64,000 bases of DNA from Planctomycetota bacterium (GCA_029245865.1 JAQWOM010000042.1:1-64000), one strand, 5' to 3'; positions 36,419 through 45,168 are shown, numbered from the stretch's first letter. Numbers and translations: made by a program. Notes: generated by a model from the sequence alone, not told the origin.

Positions 36419-37789
36419 ATGATGCGTTTGTTCACACTCGCCGGCTTGTTCGTGTTTCTTGTGCTGCAACCGTCCATTGTTCTGGCAGGCATCATCACCG
36501 TGGGGCCCGCGGGAAGTGGTGCGGCCTACAACGACATCGCGGACGCCATCGCGGCGGCCTTGCCCGGTGACACGATCCGGATTGCACCCGGTGAATATGT
36601 GGATGCGACACCGCTCGTGGTCGACAAGCCCCTGACGATTCTGGGGGCGGGTTCGACGCAGACGAGCTTTCAGGCCGTGGCGGCGACTATCCCCGCTTCG
36701 CCGCTCCCGCTCCTGATCGATGGCCTTCAGGCCGGCGAGGAGGTGCGCATTGTCGGGTTGACCCTGAGTTCCCAGGCCGTCTCCGGCAACCCGGCCTCGG
36801 CGTTGGTGGTGCAGAATTGCGTGGGGCCGGTGGTGCTTGCTGATGTCGTCAGAGGGCCCCCGACGCCGAACGTCGCGACCCCTGGCCTGGTGCAGGTGCG
36901 CGGGAGCGCCCAGGTGATCTTCGATCGCTGCCAGTTCGATGCGGGCGTGTCTCTGGGCGAGACGACGCCAGGCATGGTGATCGAGAATTCCGTGGTCTAC
37001 ATCAACGAGTCCTTCATCGAGGGGGGCGACGCCGCCGCGGTCGGTTTCTTCCCGCTTCCGCCTGACCGTGGGGCTGTGGGGCTTGTCGCGACCGGTTCCG
37101 AGGTGCGTCTCTCGCGTTCGACGGTGCGCGGCGGTGACGGTGCCGGCAGTTTGTTGGACCCCACGTTCGCACTCGCATCGGATGGCGCTGCGGCGATCCT
37201 GGCCAGTGCAAGCCAGGTCCTGATCCGTGGCGGCTCCGGCAACTGGCTTATGGGCGGCAAGGGAGGCTTGGCCTTGGCCAGCGGCATGACGGCGGTCGGT
37301 AACGGTGGATTCGCCATCGAGCATGACGCCACCTCATTGATCTCGACCGCTTCAGATGTGTTTCTTCAGGCTGGCCCCGACGGGCTCGGTGTGCTGCCCT
37401 CGATGCCCGTTGCCGGTGCGGGTCTCTGGCATCAGGTCCCGACTCCCATGGCGACGATCGATGTCAACTCCAGCCAGGTCGGCTTGGGCAGCGCGGTCTC
37501 TCTGGACCTTGCCGGTGAGGCCGGCGGTCTTGCCCTGACCTACGCCGCCTTGTCTCAGGTGTCGGCCATCCATGCGCCGGGCATCTACGGCAAAATCATC
37601 GTAGACCCGGCGACTGCCGTGCCCTTGCTTCCCCAGACGCTCAACGTTCTCGGTGAGGCGTCCCTCACGTTGCCCATCCCACCTCTGTCGTCTCTGGTCG
37701 GCATCACGGCCTTGTTCCAGGTCTACACGGTCGGGACCAGCGGCACGCTCAGCCTCAGCGCCCCAGCCCTCGTGGCCGTGGTGCGGTAG
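36419..37789 (+). CDS. Secreted right-handed beta-helix (pectin-lyase-fold) protein
   Basis: The 456-residue protein begins with a signal peptide (LFTLAGLFVFLVLQPSIVLAG). It then has a typical beta-helix entry (YNDIADAIAAALPGDTIRIAPGEY) and repeats of parallel-strand turns such as VVQNCVGPVVLADV and VVYINESFIEGG up to about 350. A final beta domain ends in TLSLSAPALVAVVR. No catalytic residues of pectate lyases are identifiable. It is probably a surface or secreted structural or carbohydrate-binding protein. GGAG about nine bases upstream of ATG 36419 supports the start; ATG 36422 follows directly. Confidence 0.75.
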   Translation: MMRLFTLAGLFVFLVLQPSIVLAGIITVGPAGSGAAYNDIADAIAAALPGDTIRIAPGEYVDATPLVVDKPLTILGAGSTQTSFQAVAATIPASPLPLLIDGLQAGEEVRIVGLTLSSQAVSGNPASALVVQNCVGPVVLADVVRGPPTPNVATPGLVQVRGSAQVIFDRCQFDAGVSLGETTPGMVIENSVVYINESFIEGGDAAAVGFFPLPPDRGAVGLVATGSEVRLSRSTVRGGDGAGSLLDPTFALASDGAAAILASASQVLIRGGSGNWLMGGKGGLALASGMTAVGNGGFAIEHDATSLISTASDVFLQAGPDGLGVLPSMPVAGAGLWHQVPTPMATIDVNSSQVGLGSAVSLDLAGEAGGLALTYAALSQVSAIHAPGIYGKIIVDPATAVPLLPQTLNVLGEASLTLPIPPLSSLVGITALFQVYTVGTSGTLSLSAPALVAVVR

Positions 37790-37841
37790 AGCAACCGAGT
37801 TCGCGTCACGAGGGGCCGCCCAGGCCGTCAGATCTCTTCTG

Positions 37842-38177
37842 ATGGTTGCTCACTCCGAGAGGGCTCGCCTGTCCAGGTCCGCCGGCCGTCCCGGGAGAGG
37901 CGTTCTGTTCCTGGGGCTTCTCTGCCTGGGGCTCGATCGCTGTCCGACAGACCTCATGGTTCCGGCAGCCCTGGCGGGAGAGCCCTTGGAAGTGCGTCTG
38001 GAGAGCTTGCAGGGCGAAGGATTCCGGCTTTTGCCTGGAGTCGGCCCGGTGCTGGCAGAACGCCTTGAACACGCTCGCGTGGCCGCTGGAGGGGTGCTGA
38101 GCCCGCAAATGGCAGCCTCCGTCCAAGGGGTCGGGCCCTCGCTGCTGGCTCGCTGGACCCAGATGCGTTCTCGATGA
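37842..38177 (+). CDS. Small helix-hairpin-helix protein with N-terminal membrane segment
   Basis: The 111-residue product has a hydrophobic stretch (GVLFLGLLCLGLD, about 20-32). Its C-terminal half reads as a helix-hairpin-helix unit: GFRLLPGVGPVLAERLEHAR, then VQGVGPSLLARWTQMRSR. This layout (membrane anchor plus HhH) resembles the DNA-binding part of ComEA, the competence DNA receptor, but it is shorter and no comEC lies nearby. It sits between the beta-helix gene and nadC with close spacing. The start at ATG 37842 is the first plausible one. Confidence 0.6.
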   Translation: MVAHSERARLSRSAGRPGRGVLFLGLLCLGLDRCPTDLMVPAALAGEPLEVRLESLQGEGFRLLPGVGPVLAERLEHARVAAGGVLSPQMAASVQGVGPSLLARWTQMRSR

Positions 38178-38241
38178 GAAAATGGCGCTGCGCTAGCATC
38201 GTGGCCCCACGGGTCTCTCTGTGCCTCCTGGTTCCCACTTC

Positions 38242-39114
38242 ATGCCGCTCACCAGCTCGGTCTTCGACCTTCTCAGTGCTGCTCTGGTGGAGGATCTCGC
38301 AGACCGTGGTGACATCACCACGGAGTTGGCTCTCGAGGGTCGCGGGCCGCCCGCCCACGCACGCGTGCTGGCGAGGCAGGTGGGTCGGTTGTCGGGTCTG
38401 GAGTTGGCGCGGGAAATTTTCGCGCAGGTGGATCCCACCGTCGTGTGCGTTTTTCACAAGGCAGACGGCGACAGTGTTCAGCCGGAGGAGGTGGTGCTGG
38501 AGGCGTCGGGCCCCGCAGCTTCGTTGCTCGAGGCCGAGCGCACCGTGCTCAACTTTCTCGGCCGCCTGTCCGGCGTTGCGACCCTGACGGGACGCTTTGT
38601 TGACCGGGTGGCTGGAACGCCCGTGCGCATCCTGGACACCCGCAAGACAACTCCGGGCTGGCGCACGCTTGAGAAAGCCGCGGTGCTGCACGGAGGAGGG
38701 ACCAATCACCGAATCGGTCTTTTCGACGAGGTGCTTCTCAAAGAGAATCACTTCGCTCTCTCGAGGGCGCCCGGCTACAGAGAGCTCGTCGCTCAGGTGC
38801 GTGCCCAGGCTCCGGACGGGGTCCGCATCACCGCCGAGGCACGCGATCTGGAAGAGGCTCGCGAGGTCGCGGACGGAGGAGCCGATGCCATCTTGCTGGA
38901 CAACTTTGATCAGCAAGCGCTTGCGGAAGCGGTTGTCGCTCTCGCAGGGCATCCGCGGCGTGCGGCTTTCGAACTGGAGGCGAGCGGCTGCGTGACGCTG
39001 GAAAACGTTGCTGCCGTGGCCTCCGCGGGAGTGGACCGCATCTCGGTGGGAGCCTTGACGCATTCGGCTCCCGCTCTGGATCTCTCGATGCTTCTCGAGG
39101 CCGATCGCTCATGA
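38242..39114 (+). CDS. nadC: Quinolinate phosphoribosyltransferase (decarboxylating)
   Basis: The 290-residue enzyme converts quinolinate and PRPP to nicotinate mononucleotide for NAD synthesis. Motifs include EDLADRGDITTE, NFLGRLSGVATLT, LDTRKTTPGWR, HGGGTNHRIGLFDEVLLKENH and AILLDNF, and it closes with DRISVGALTHSAPALDLS. All are standard for NadC. ATG 38242 is used; GTG 38221 is a possible earlier start, and neither has a clear ribosome site. It overlaps the following kinase-like gene by four bases. Its partner nadA lies at 19.4 kb. Confidence 0.95.
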   Translation: MPLTSSVFDLLSAALVEDLADRGDITTELALEGRGPPAHARVLARQVGRLSGLELAREIFAQVDPTVVCVFHKADGDSVQPEEVVLEASGPAASLLEAERTVLNFLGRLSGVATLTGRFVDRVAGTPVRILDTRKTTPGWRTLEKAAVLHGGGTNHRIGLFDEVLLKENHFALSRAPGYRELVAQVRAQAPDGVRITAEARDLEEAREVADGGADAILLDNFDQQALAEAVVALAGHPRRAAFELEASGCVTLENVAAVASAGVDRISVGALTHSAPALDLSMLLEADRS

Positions 39115-39533
39115 GCCGTGGCGCTTCCATGCACCGTACGATCGTGCTGGACGGGACACCTGAGCCGGTGCGCGGCCTGCGATTGATGCTGGCCTCTTTT
39201 CTGCGCGATCGGCACATCGATGAAACCGTCGAGCGTGCGGTGGTGCTGGCGTTCTCGGAGGCCCTGGACAATGCGATGGAACACGGTCTCGGGCAGGAAC
39301 ATGGAACCGTGAATGTGAGAGTGCGGTACACCCCTCGCTTCATCCTGGTCTCTTTGCAGGACAGTGGTTCGGACCGGGCACCTCTCGGAGCACCTGTCAT
39401 TCCAGATCCGCTGGAAGAGCGTGGTCGAGGCTTTGCTCTCATGAACAAGTTGATGCACTACGTGAAAGTGAAGTCTTATCCCCATGGGGGCACCAAGGTC
39501 TCCATGTTGCGCAGGCTGGATCGGGACAGTTGA
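39111..39533 (+). CDS. RsbW-like anti-sigma factor serine kinase (HATPase_c)
   Basis: The 140-residue single-domain ATPase has the GHKL N-box AFSEALDNAMEHGLG (about 52-66), a G1 motif reading DSGSD in place of D-x-G-x-G, and the G2-like ERGRGFALMNKLMHYV segment. RsbW-type proteins bind and inhibit a sigma factor and phosphorylate an anti-sigma antagonist. No sigma or STAS antagonist gene is adjacent. Its ATG overlaps the nadC stop, so it is co-translated with an NAD enzyme, an unusual setting. The altered G1 glycine could weaken ATP binding. Confidence 0.82.
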   Translation: MSRGASMHRTIVLDGTPEPVRGLRLMLASFLRDRHIDETVERAVVLAFSEALDNAMEHGLGQEHGTVNVRVRYTPRFILVSLQDSGSDRAPLGAPVIPDPLEERGRGFALMNKLMHYVKVKSYPHGGTKVSMLRRLDRDS

Positions 39534-39543
39534 CCGAGAGCGC

Positions 39544-39981
39544 ATGAGCTGGAGCGGAGGTCGATTCCTCGGGCTGGTTCTCTTGCTGCTCTGGAGTGGA
39601 GCCATCTGGTGGGGGCTGACGACAACGCGCGTCAGCGACACGGTCTGGTTTCCCGGGAGTGGCCTTGTCTTCAATCTCGGGCATGCGGTGCTCTTTGGCG
39701 TGGAGGCGCTGCTCTTGGGCTGGGTGCTGCATCCTGAGGAGCGTCCAGGACATGGGCGCTGGCTCCTGGCCTCGACCCTGGCGTGGCTGTATTCGGCCGG
39801 CCTGGAGGGGCGGCAAGGCTTTCTCGATGGGCGCGAAGCCTCCCTTGCAGACCTGTTGACCAATGCGATCGGTGCCTTTGGTGTTCCCTGGATGCTCGCC
39901 GACCGCACGACCCGGGCCAGGCGGGCTGTCTGGGTCGGGTTGGGCGCCCTGGGCTCGGCCCTGCTCGACACCCTGACCTGA
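39544..39981 (+). CDS. VanZ-like membrane protein
   Basis: The 145-residue protein has four hydrophobic segments and the VanZ pattern NLGHAVLFGVEALLLGW ... LLASTLAWLYSAGLEGRQGFL ... REASLADLLTNAIGAFG, that is, conserved His, E-x-x-Q and D-x-x-x-N-x-x-G positions. VanZ proteins are poorly understood envelope proteins, one of which gives low-level teicoplanin resistance. ATG 39544 follows the kinase-like gene by ten bases, so it is probably the third gene of a nadC operon. There is no other resistance gene nearby. Confidence 0.75.
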   Translation: MSWSGGRFLGLVLLLLWSGAIWWGLTTTRVSDTVWFPGSGLVFNLGHAVLFGVEALLLGWVLHPEERPGHGRWLLASTLAWLYSAGLEGRQGFLDGREASLADLLTNAIGAFGVPWMLADRTTRARRAVWVGLGALGSALLDTLT

Positions 39982-40114
39982 GCCTCCAACGCTGCCTGCA
40001 AGGGCTGTTGCCGTCCCCTGAGCCAGCAATCATGCGCCGAGCCGAGGGGGCGCCCGAGGGGCGGCGTGCTTCAGGTGCTATCGAGCGTTCCGCGTTGACT
40101 GTTATCGTGCCGCC

Positions 40115-41572
40115 ATGAGCGATTCACAGAAGGCCGGCGGTCGTGACCTCTGGAGTTCCCCGCTCGCCTCGCGTTATGCCAGCGAGGCCATGCGCCGCAA
40201 CTTCTCGGATGCCACGCGCCACCGACATTGGCGCAAGCTCTGGTTAACACTCGCCGAGTGCGAAAAAGAGCTGGGATTGCCTATCAGCGACGAGCAAATC
40301 GCCTCGCTGCGAGCCCACCAGGACGATCTCGATTACGAGTTGGCGGACGAGTACGAACGCAAGCTGCGTCACGATGTCATGGCCCATGTGCATGCGCTGG
40401 GAGATCAGGCCACCGCCGCCCGACCGATCATTCATCTCGGAGCCACCAGCTGTTTCGTCACGGACAACAGCGAGTTGATGCAGATCCGGGACGGCCTCGA
40501 TCTGCTGCGCCCGATGCTTCTCGCGACGCTTTCTTCGCTGGCCCGCTTTGCTCGCGAGCATCGTGATTTGCCCACCTTGGGCTACACGCACTTCCAGCCC
40601 GCTCAGCCCACGACCGTGGGTAAGCGAGCCTGTCTCTGGATTCAGGATCTGGTCGAGGATGCCCATGCCTTGCAGCGGGCAAGCCAGGAGTTGCGATTCC
40701 GTGGGGTCAAAGGAACGACCGGGACGCAGGCTAGCTACCTGGCACTTTTTGATGGCGATCACGAGGCCGTACGGCGGCTTGATGCCATGGTGACGGAGCG
40801 CATGGGTTTCGACCGCTGCTGGGCTGTTACAGGTCAGACGTACACACGTAAGGCAGATTTCACGGTGATGTCGGCTCTTGCTGGATTGGGGCAAAGTGCC
40901 GCCAAGATGGGCAATGACCTGCGCTTGCTCGCGCACCTGAAGGAAGTGGAAGAACCCTACGAGTCCGGACAGATCGGCAGTTCGGCGATGCCCTACAAGC
41001 GCAATCCGATGCGCAGCGAGCGCGTGTGTGCCTTGTCTCGTTTCGTGCAGGGACTGTTGCTCAACCCGGCCGAGACGGCGTCGACACAGTGGTTCGAACG
41101 CACTCTGGACGACTCTGCCAACCGAAGGCTGGCCATCTCGCAGGCTTTCCTGGCCACGGATGCAGTTCTTCAACTGCTGCTAAACATCTCTCAGGGTTTG
41201 CTCGTGTTTCCCAAGGTCATCGAGCGGCATCTGGCAGCCGAACTACCCTTCATGGCTTCCGAAACCATCCTGATGGAAACGGTGCGCCGCGGTGGCGATC
41301 GTCAGCAGTTGCATGAGGCCATTCGATTGCACAGTGTGGCCGCGGGGGCGCGGGTGAAGGCCGAGGGGCTCGACAATGATCTGCTCGATCGATTGCGCGA
41401 AGACGAACTCTTTGCGGCTGTTCATGCAGACCTTGAAGAACTCTGTGATCCACAGCGCTTTGTCGGGCGAGCGGCAGAGCAAGTCGACGAGTTTCTCGAG
41501 GCCGAGGTGGATCCATTGCTCCGCGGTGAAGAGGAGTCCTTGGCGTCCCTGACCGGAGATGTCCGCGTCTGA
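40115..41572 (+). CDS. purB: Adenylosuccinate lyase
   Basis: The 485-residue fumarase/aspartase-superfamily enzyme cleaves SAICAR and adenylosuccinate in purine synthesis. It shows the lyase signature SSAMPYKRNPMRSE, the TSCFVTDNSELMQIRDG region and LPTLGYTHFQPAQPTTVGKRA. The length and the HLGATSCFVTDN segment fit the longer, eukaryote-like PurB branch. ATG 40115 has no ribosome site. A TATCGT hexamer ends only six bases before the ATG, so a leaderless transcript is conceivable. Confidence 0.92.
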   Translation: MSDSQKAGGRDLWSSPLASRYASEAMRRNFSDATRHRHWRKLWLTLAECEKELGLPISDEQIASLRAHQDDLDYELADEYERKLRHDVMAHVHALGDQATAARPIIHLGATSCFVTDNSELMQIRDGLDLLRPMLLATLSSLARFAREHRDLPTLGYTHFQPAQPTTVGKRACLWIQDLVEDAHALQRASQELRFRGVKGTTGTQASYLALFDGDHEAVRRLDAMVTERMGFDRCWAVTGQTYTRKADFTVMSALAGLGQSAAKMGNDLRLLAHLKEVEEPYESGQIGSSAMPYKRNPMRSERVCALSRFVQGLLLNPAETASTQWFERTLDDSANRRLAISQAFLATDAVLQLLLNISQGLLVFPKVIERHLAAELPFMASETILMETVRRGGDRQQLHEAIRLHSVAAGARVKAEGLDNDLLDRLREDELFAAVHADLEELCDPQRFVGRAAEQVDEFLEAEVDPLLRGEEESLASLTGDVRV

Positions 41573-41617
41573 CGCGTTTTTCCTGTGACCTCGAGCTTCG
41601 GGCGGTGTCTGCCTTCC

Positions 41618-42016
41618 ATGCACGATCTCGATGAGCACAACTGGGAAAAGCAGGCCCTGCACGAGTTGAAGTCTGTTGTTGAGCGGAACGCTCAGCGTAT
41701 GGCGAGACATCTCGAGGCGCAGGGTTTGCTCCATGACCCCCGTTACGTTCTCTGTGCACTCACCGCTCGGCGCCGGCTGGCTTTGCCGGCGATTGTGTTG
41801 CGACCGCTGCTGGGAGAGAGCAAGGAAGAGAAAAGCACAGCTTTCCATCAATTGACGCAGCCTGATCGGCAGGTGCTGTTTCGTATGTGCCAGAAGTCTG
41901 TCGACGGGGAGGCGAATCGTGAACATCTGGCGTCTGCACTCTTGCGGTTCACACGCAGCATGCAGGCGATGCGAAAGGCCTCGTCCACGTCCTCATCTGC
42001 TGCACCGCGCGGCTGA
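41618..42016 (+). CDS. Hypothetical protein
   Basis: The 132-residue product (starting MHDLDEHNWEKQALHEL) is rich in Arg, Leu and Ala, predicts as mostly helical, and ends in a Ser/Ala stretch. I recognise no family. The start is uncertain: GTG 41585 in the same frame is possible, and neither has a clear ribosome site. It follows purB by 45 bases and might be co-transcribed with it. Confidence 0.5.
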   Translation: MHDLDEHNWEKQALHELKSVVERNAQRMARHLEAQGLLHDPRYVLCALTARRRLALPAIVLRPLLGESKEEKSTAFHQLTQPDRQVLFRMCQKSVDGEANREHLASALLRFTRSMQAMRKASSTSSSAAPRG

Positions 42017-42103
42017 TTCGGTATTCTTCGTCCCTCGTGCCCGGAATCTCTGTCGAGGATGGCGGGCGAGGCGTCGCACCCTGCATGGACATAGGAGCTC
42101 TCG

Positions 42104-42766
42104 ATGATTCTCGGGACCGGCTGCCTCGCGGCAAGCTCGCTCGACGGGACGCGCATCGCTGACGCGCTCCGGCGAACGGGATTGCAAACGGCCTTGCTCC
42201 AGGTTCGGAAGGGTAGCCGGCAGTCAGATTTGCGGGGCATTCCCGCAGCGGGTGTGCACTGCGCGTGGGCTTTGCGCAGAGAGGCCGTCACGACGGCCGT
42301 CGCCGCAGGAACAGATCGACTGATCGTCGACCTCCCGCTCGACATGGAACTGGAGGCAGCGTGCCGCTCTTTGTTTGAGCTGTCTCGCGAGGTGCCCGGG
42401 CTCGGACTGGGTCTTCGGACTCCCGAGGGAGGGCCCCTGGCGGATCCAGAGAGCCTGGGTCTGTTGCTCGAAGACCTGGGGGCGCTGCCTGTGACTTACT
42501 GGCACCGGCCTTCGCAAGCGCATCTGCTCGGTCTCGAGGACACGCTCTGGATCGAACGCCTGGGGCGGTATTTTTGCGGCCTTTTCCTCGATGATGTCCA
42601 GGATGGGCAGGCTGGAATTCCCCCGGGGCTCGGTGAGTTGGATCTGGGCCCCACGGCGGAGCTCTCTGCCCGGAGCATTGATGTGATTCTCGACATCGAC
42701 CCCGTGCCAGATATTTCGTTGTTACGGGTTACGCTCGATGCTCTCGTTCGATTGGGATTCTCGTGA
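42104..42766 (+). CDS. Unknown protein coupled to thiD
   Basis: This 220-residue protein is not one I recognise. The pattern of short beta strands ending in acidic residues (RLIVDLPLDMEL, GLGLRTPEG, VTYWHRPSQ, CGLFLDDVQDG, DVILDIDPVPD) suggests a TIM-barrel-like fold, as in sugar-phosphate isomerase-type enzymes. ATG 42104 has AGGAG about six bases upstream. Its stop overlaps the GTG start of thiD by four bases, so the two proteins are made together and may act in the same pathway. That is guilt by association only. Confidence 0.6.
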   Translation: MILGTGCLAASSLDGTRIADALRRTGLQTALLQVRKGSRQSDLRGIPAAGVHCAWALRREAVTTAVAAGTDRLIVDLPLDMELEAACRSLFELSREVPGLGLGLRTPEGGPLADPESLGLLLEDLGALPVTYWHRPSQAHLLGLEDTLWIERLGRYFCGLFLDDVQDGQAGIPPGLGELDLGPTAELSARSIDVILDIDPVPDISLLRVTLDALVRLGFS

Positions 42767-43611
42767 GTTCTGCCCGACCTCAAGTGCCGCTGACGATTGC
42801 TGGTTCGGACCCCTCTGGAGGTGCCGGCCTGCAGGCTGACCTGAAGGTTTTTTTGCGGCTGGGCTTCTCGGGTGCCGCTGTTCCTACGGCGTGGACGGTT
42901 CAAGGCCCGAGTGGGCTTAAGCAGATCAAGCCACTCTCCGGCCGTGACGTCAAAGCTCAACTGGATGCGCTCTTGGCAGACATGCGGCCGTGCGCTGTGA
43001 AAGTCGGGATGCTGCCGTCTGCAGAAGTTGTACGCGCCGTTGCGCGTGCCTTGCATCCTTTGGCTGCAAAGAAGATCCCTATCGTTGTTGACCCCGTGCT
43101 TCGGTCGAGTAGTGGTCGGCGTGTGTTGCCAAAAGATGATGTCGCGATTTTCATGCGGCAACTTGTACCGTTGGCGACGATCTTGACGCCCAATATCGAC
43201 GAAGCCGCTGAACTCTCGGGAATGAGTGTCGATCATGTTCGCAGCGACACCGAAGCTGTGATTCGCGAGTTGTTACGGGCCGGCGCTCGCAACGTGTTGA
43301 TCAAGGGGGGGCATCTCTCCGGTAAAGAGTCCGTGGACATTCTCGGAACTCGTCGGGAGTACGTGATGTTCTCTTTGCCTCGCATCGCCCAGCGCAAGCA
43401 GGTGCACGGAACGGGATGTGCGCTGTCATCGGCGATCGCTGCCTTGTTGGGCAAGAAAATGAAGCTGGATGACGCTGTCGAGATGGCCAAGCAATACGTA
43501 CATGCCGCCATCGAGGGGGCGAAAAGCGTGGGAAGGGGGAGCCGAATGCTGGACTACTTGGCTTCACCGGAAGAGTCCGAGTTCGAATTGCCCGAGATGC
43601 CAACGGACTGA
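42763..43611 (+). CDS. thiD: Hydroxymethylpyrimidine/phosphomethylpyrimidine kinase
   Basis: The 282-residue ribokinase-fold enzyme phosphorylates HMP and HMP-P in thiamine synthesis. Family motifs are TIAGSDPSGGAGLQADLKVF, VKVGMLPSAEVV, VVDPVLRSSSG, TPNIDEAAELSG, VLIKGGHLSG, and the anion-hole/catalytic GTGCALSSAIAALL. The start is GTG 42763, overlapping the upstream gene (GTGA). It could also act on other pyridoxine-like substrates, as ThiD relatives do. No TPP riboswitch is visible upstream. Confidence 0.93.
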   Translation: MSSARPQVPLTIAGSDPSGGAGLQADLKVFLRLGFSGAAVPTAWTVQGPSGLKQIKPLSGRDVKAQLDALLADMRPCAVKVGMLPSAEVVRAVARALHPLAAKKIPIVVDPVLRSSSGRRVLPKDDVAIFMRQLVPLATILTPNIDEAAELSGMSVDHVRSDTEAVIRELLRAGARNVLIKGGHLSGKESVDILGTRREYVMFSLPRIAQRKQVHGTGCALSSAIAALLGKKMKLDDAVEMAKQYVHAAIEGAKSVGRGSRMLDYLASPEESEFELPEMPTD

Positions 43612-43642
43612 TTCGTCACGGCTTCTCAAGCGCTCTCGCTCG

Positions 43643-44815
43643 TCAGCCGTCCCGGAGGCGCCCGAACCAGGTGGACAGCCATTGGAGCGTCCCGGGCCCA
43701 TCGACGCCTGCGAGGCCGATGTGCCCGCCGCTGGCCAGTTCTTTCACGTGCACAAAGGGATTGTCGCCAGCTGCTTCACGGGCCCGGCGAGCATGCAGCA
43801 CCGGGACCAGCGGATCGTCGACCGGGTGCACGATGGTCGTGGGCACCTTCAACTCGGCCATCACAGCGGGTTGGGCGGAACTGGCCCGTTCCAGGTAAGC
43901 CTCGAACTCCGCCGGGTGCTCCGGGTAGGCGGGGAGAACCACTCGCTCCACGTATGAACGATAAGAGCCAACGTCTGACAGAGTGGCTGTTCGACAGCGT
44001 AGTTTCAGGTGACGGTCGAGAACCTTTGTGAGCTCGCTGAAAATCATGCGATCCATCAGAGCGTCTGCTTTCGGGAGCCGCGCATGGTCGTCGAAACTCA
44101 GGATGGCTTCGTGGATGTCCAGCGGACCGCAGATCGCGAGCACTCCGCCGCGCAGTACGTCTGCTTCTCCGGCAAGAGTTGCTTCATGAGCTGCGCGCAC
44201 GACACAGTGCGCTCCGTAGCTCATGCCAACCATGCCGACGGAGACGCCCTCGGCATGGGAGAGAATACGTGCTGCCGCAAACAGATCGCGACCTTCTTCG
44301 ATGCCCAGCGAAGGAGGGAGGCCGCGCCCTAGTTGGCGTCCATGGTCACGGAGGTCCAGAGCCACCACGTGAAACCCTTGTCGCCTCAGCGATTCGGCGT
44401 ACTCCACCACATAGCCTGTGACATGTGAGTCGAAGAGCCCATGGACCACGATGACGACGGGGGCTCCCGGTGCTCCCGTGGAGTGGTGCCCGGTGAGCTG
44501 TGGGCCGTTCTCGAGAGGAATCTCGAGCGGTTCGAAAGCAGGGTAGGGAGCGTAGTTGGGCGATCGACCTGCGGTGTCCGGTTGCTGGTCGGCTTCGCGG
44601 GTGGTGAGGTCCCTGCAGCCCATGCCCATGAGCAGCTTGTACGGATTGGTCGGACCCTGGGGGCGCCACGTCAGCGCACCCAGTTCCTGAAAAGTGCGTT
44701 GGGTTCGGGTCAGGAGGTCATTCTCGGCCCAGGGCTCCGGGAGGGGTGGTCCGGGGACCTCTGTGAGGTCTGTGAGACGGGGGGCGAGGAGTTGGCAGGC
44801 GAGCCAGTCGAGCAT
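43643..44815 (-). CDS. Alpha/beta hydrolase (YheT-like)
   Basis: The 390-residue hydrolase has the oxyanion region VVIVVHGLFDSH, the nucleophile elbow GMSYGAH (Ser in G-x-S-x-G), the acid in HPVDDPLVP and the histidine in ASGGHIGL. The long N-terminal part (about 1-100) and the GGHIG ending fit the YheT/ABHD1-3 family of esterases or lipases. Substrate unknown, probably an ester or lipid. ATG 44813-44815 is used. It converges on thiD with 31 bases between stops. Confidence 0.82.
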   Translation of the reverse strand: MLDWLACQLLAPRLTDLTEVPGPPLPEPWAENDLLTRTQRTFQELGALTWRPQGPTNPYKLLMGMGCRDLTTREADQQPDTAGRSPNYAPYPAFEPLEIPLENGPQLTGHHSTGAPGAPVVIVVHGLFDSHVTGYVVEYAESLRRQGFHVVALDLRDHGRQLGRGLPPSLGIEEGRDLFAAARILSHAEGVSVGMVGMSYGAHCVVRAAHEATLAGEADVLRGGVLAICGPLDIHEAILSFDDHARLPKADALMDRMIFSELTKVLDRHLKLRCRTATLSDVGSYRSYVERVVLPAYPEHPAEFEAYLERASSAQPAVMAELKVPTTIVHPVDDPLVPVLHARRAREAAGDNPFVHVKELASGGHIGLAGVDGPGTLQWLSTWFGRLRDG

Positions 44816-44866
44816 GATCGGGAGTCTATCTTGTGGCGTGCCAGGAGCCTCACCTGGGATCGGGAC

Positions 44867-44895
44867 TTGACCGCAGCCGACCTCGTGGGTAGTAC
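44867..44895 (+). promoter_or_regulatory. Possible tRNA-Gly promoter
   Basis: TTGACC at 44867-44872 (five of six to TTGACA) is followed after 17 bases by TAGTAC at 44890-44895 (three of six to TATAAT). The start would fall about 15 bases before the tRNA, which suits a short tRNA leader. The -10 match is weak. Confidence 0.4.
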
Positions 44896-44916
44896 TCTAG
44901 GCCTCTTACCACGGAT

Positions 44917-44991
44917 GCGGGTGTAGCTCAGTGGTAGAGCACAACGTTGCCAACGTTGTTGTCGACGGTTCAATTCCGTTCACCCGCTCCA
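44917..44991 (+). tRNA. tRNA-Gly (anticodon GCC)
   Basis: The acceptor stem GCGGGTG (44917-44923) pairs fully with CACCCGC (44981-44987). The D stem is GCTC/GAGC, and the anticodon stem CAACG/CGTTG encloses TTGCCAA with anticodon GCC at 44949-44951. The discriminator is T44988, as expected for glycine, and CCA is encoded at 44989-44991. It stands alone between the hydrolase (opposite strand) and speA. Confidence 0.96.
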
Positions 44992-45168
44992 CTTTTTGCC
45001 CTCTGCCGAGTGGTTCTCCACGTGCTTTTTGCGTCGCTTGAGGGTGCCCGAGCGACCCTTGGCTGAGCCTGTTCACCCGCTGGCCTCGTGATACAGTGCC
45101 GAGCCCTGCTGAGCCGGCTGATTTCCACGATTCGAGAAGGTTACGCGCCCTCAAGCGTTACAAGAGGA

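Noticed and set aside
42017-42103. TPP riboswitch upstream of the thiD unit
   Set aside because: The 87-base gap is too short and lacks the conserved CTGAGA and related motifs.
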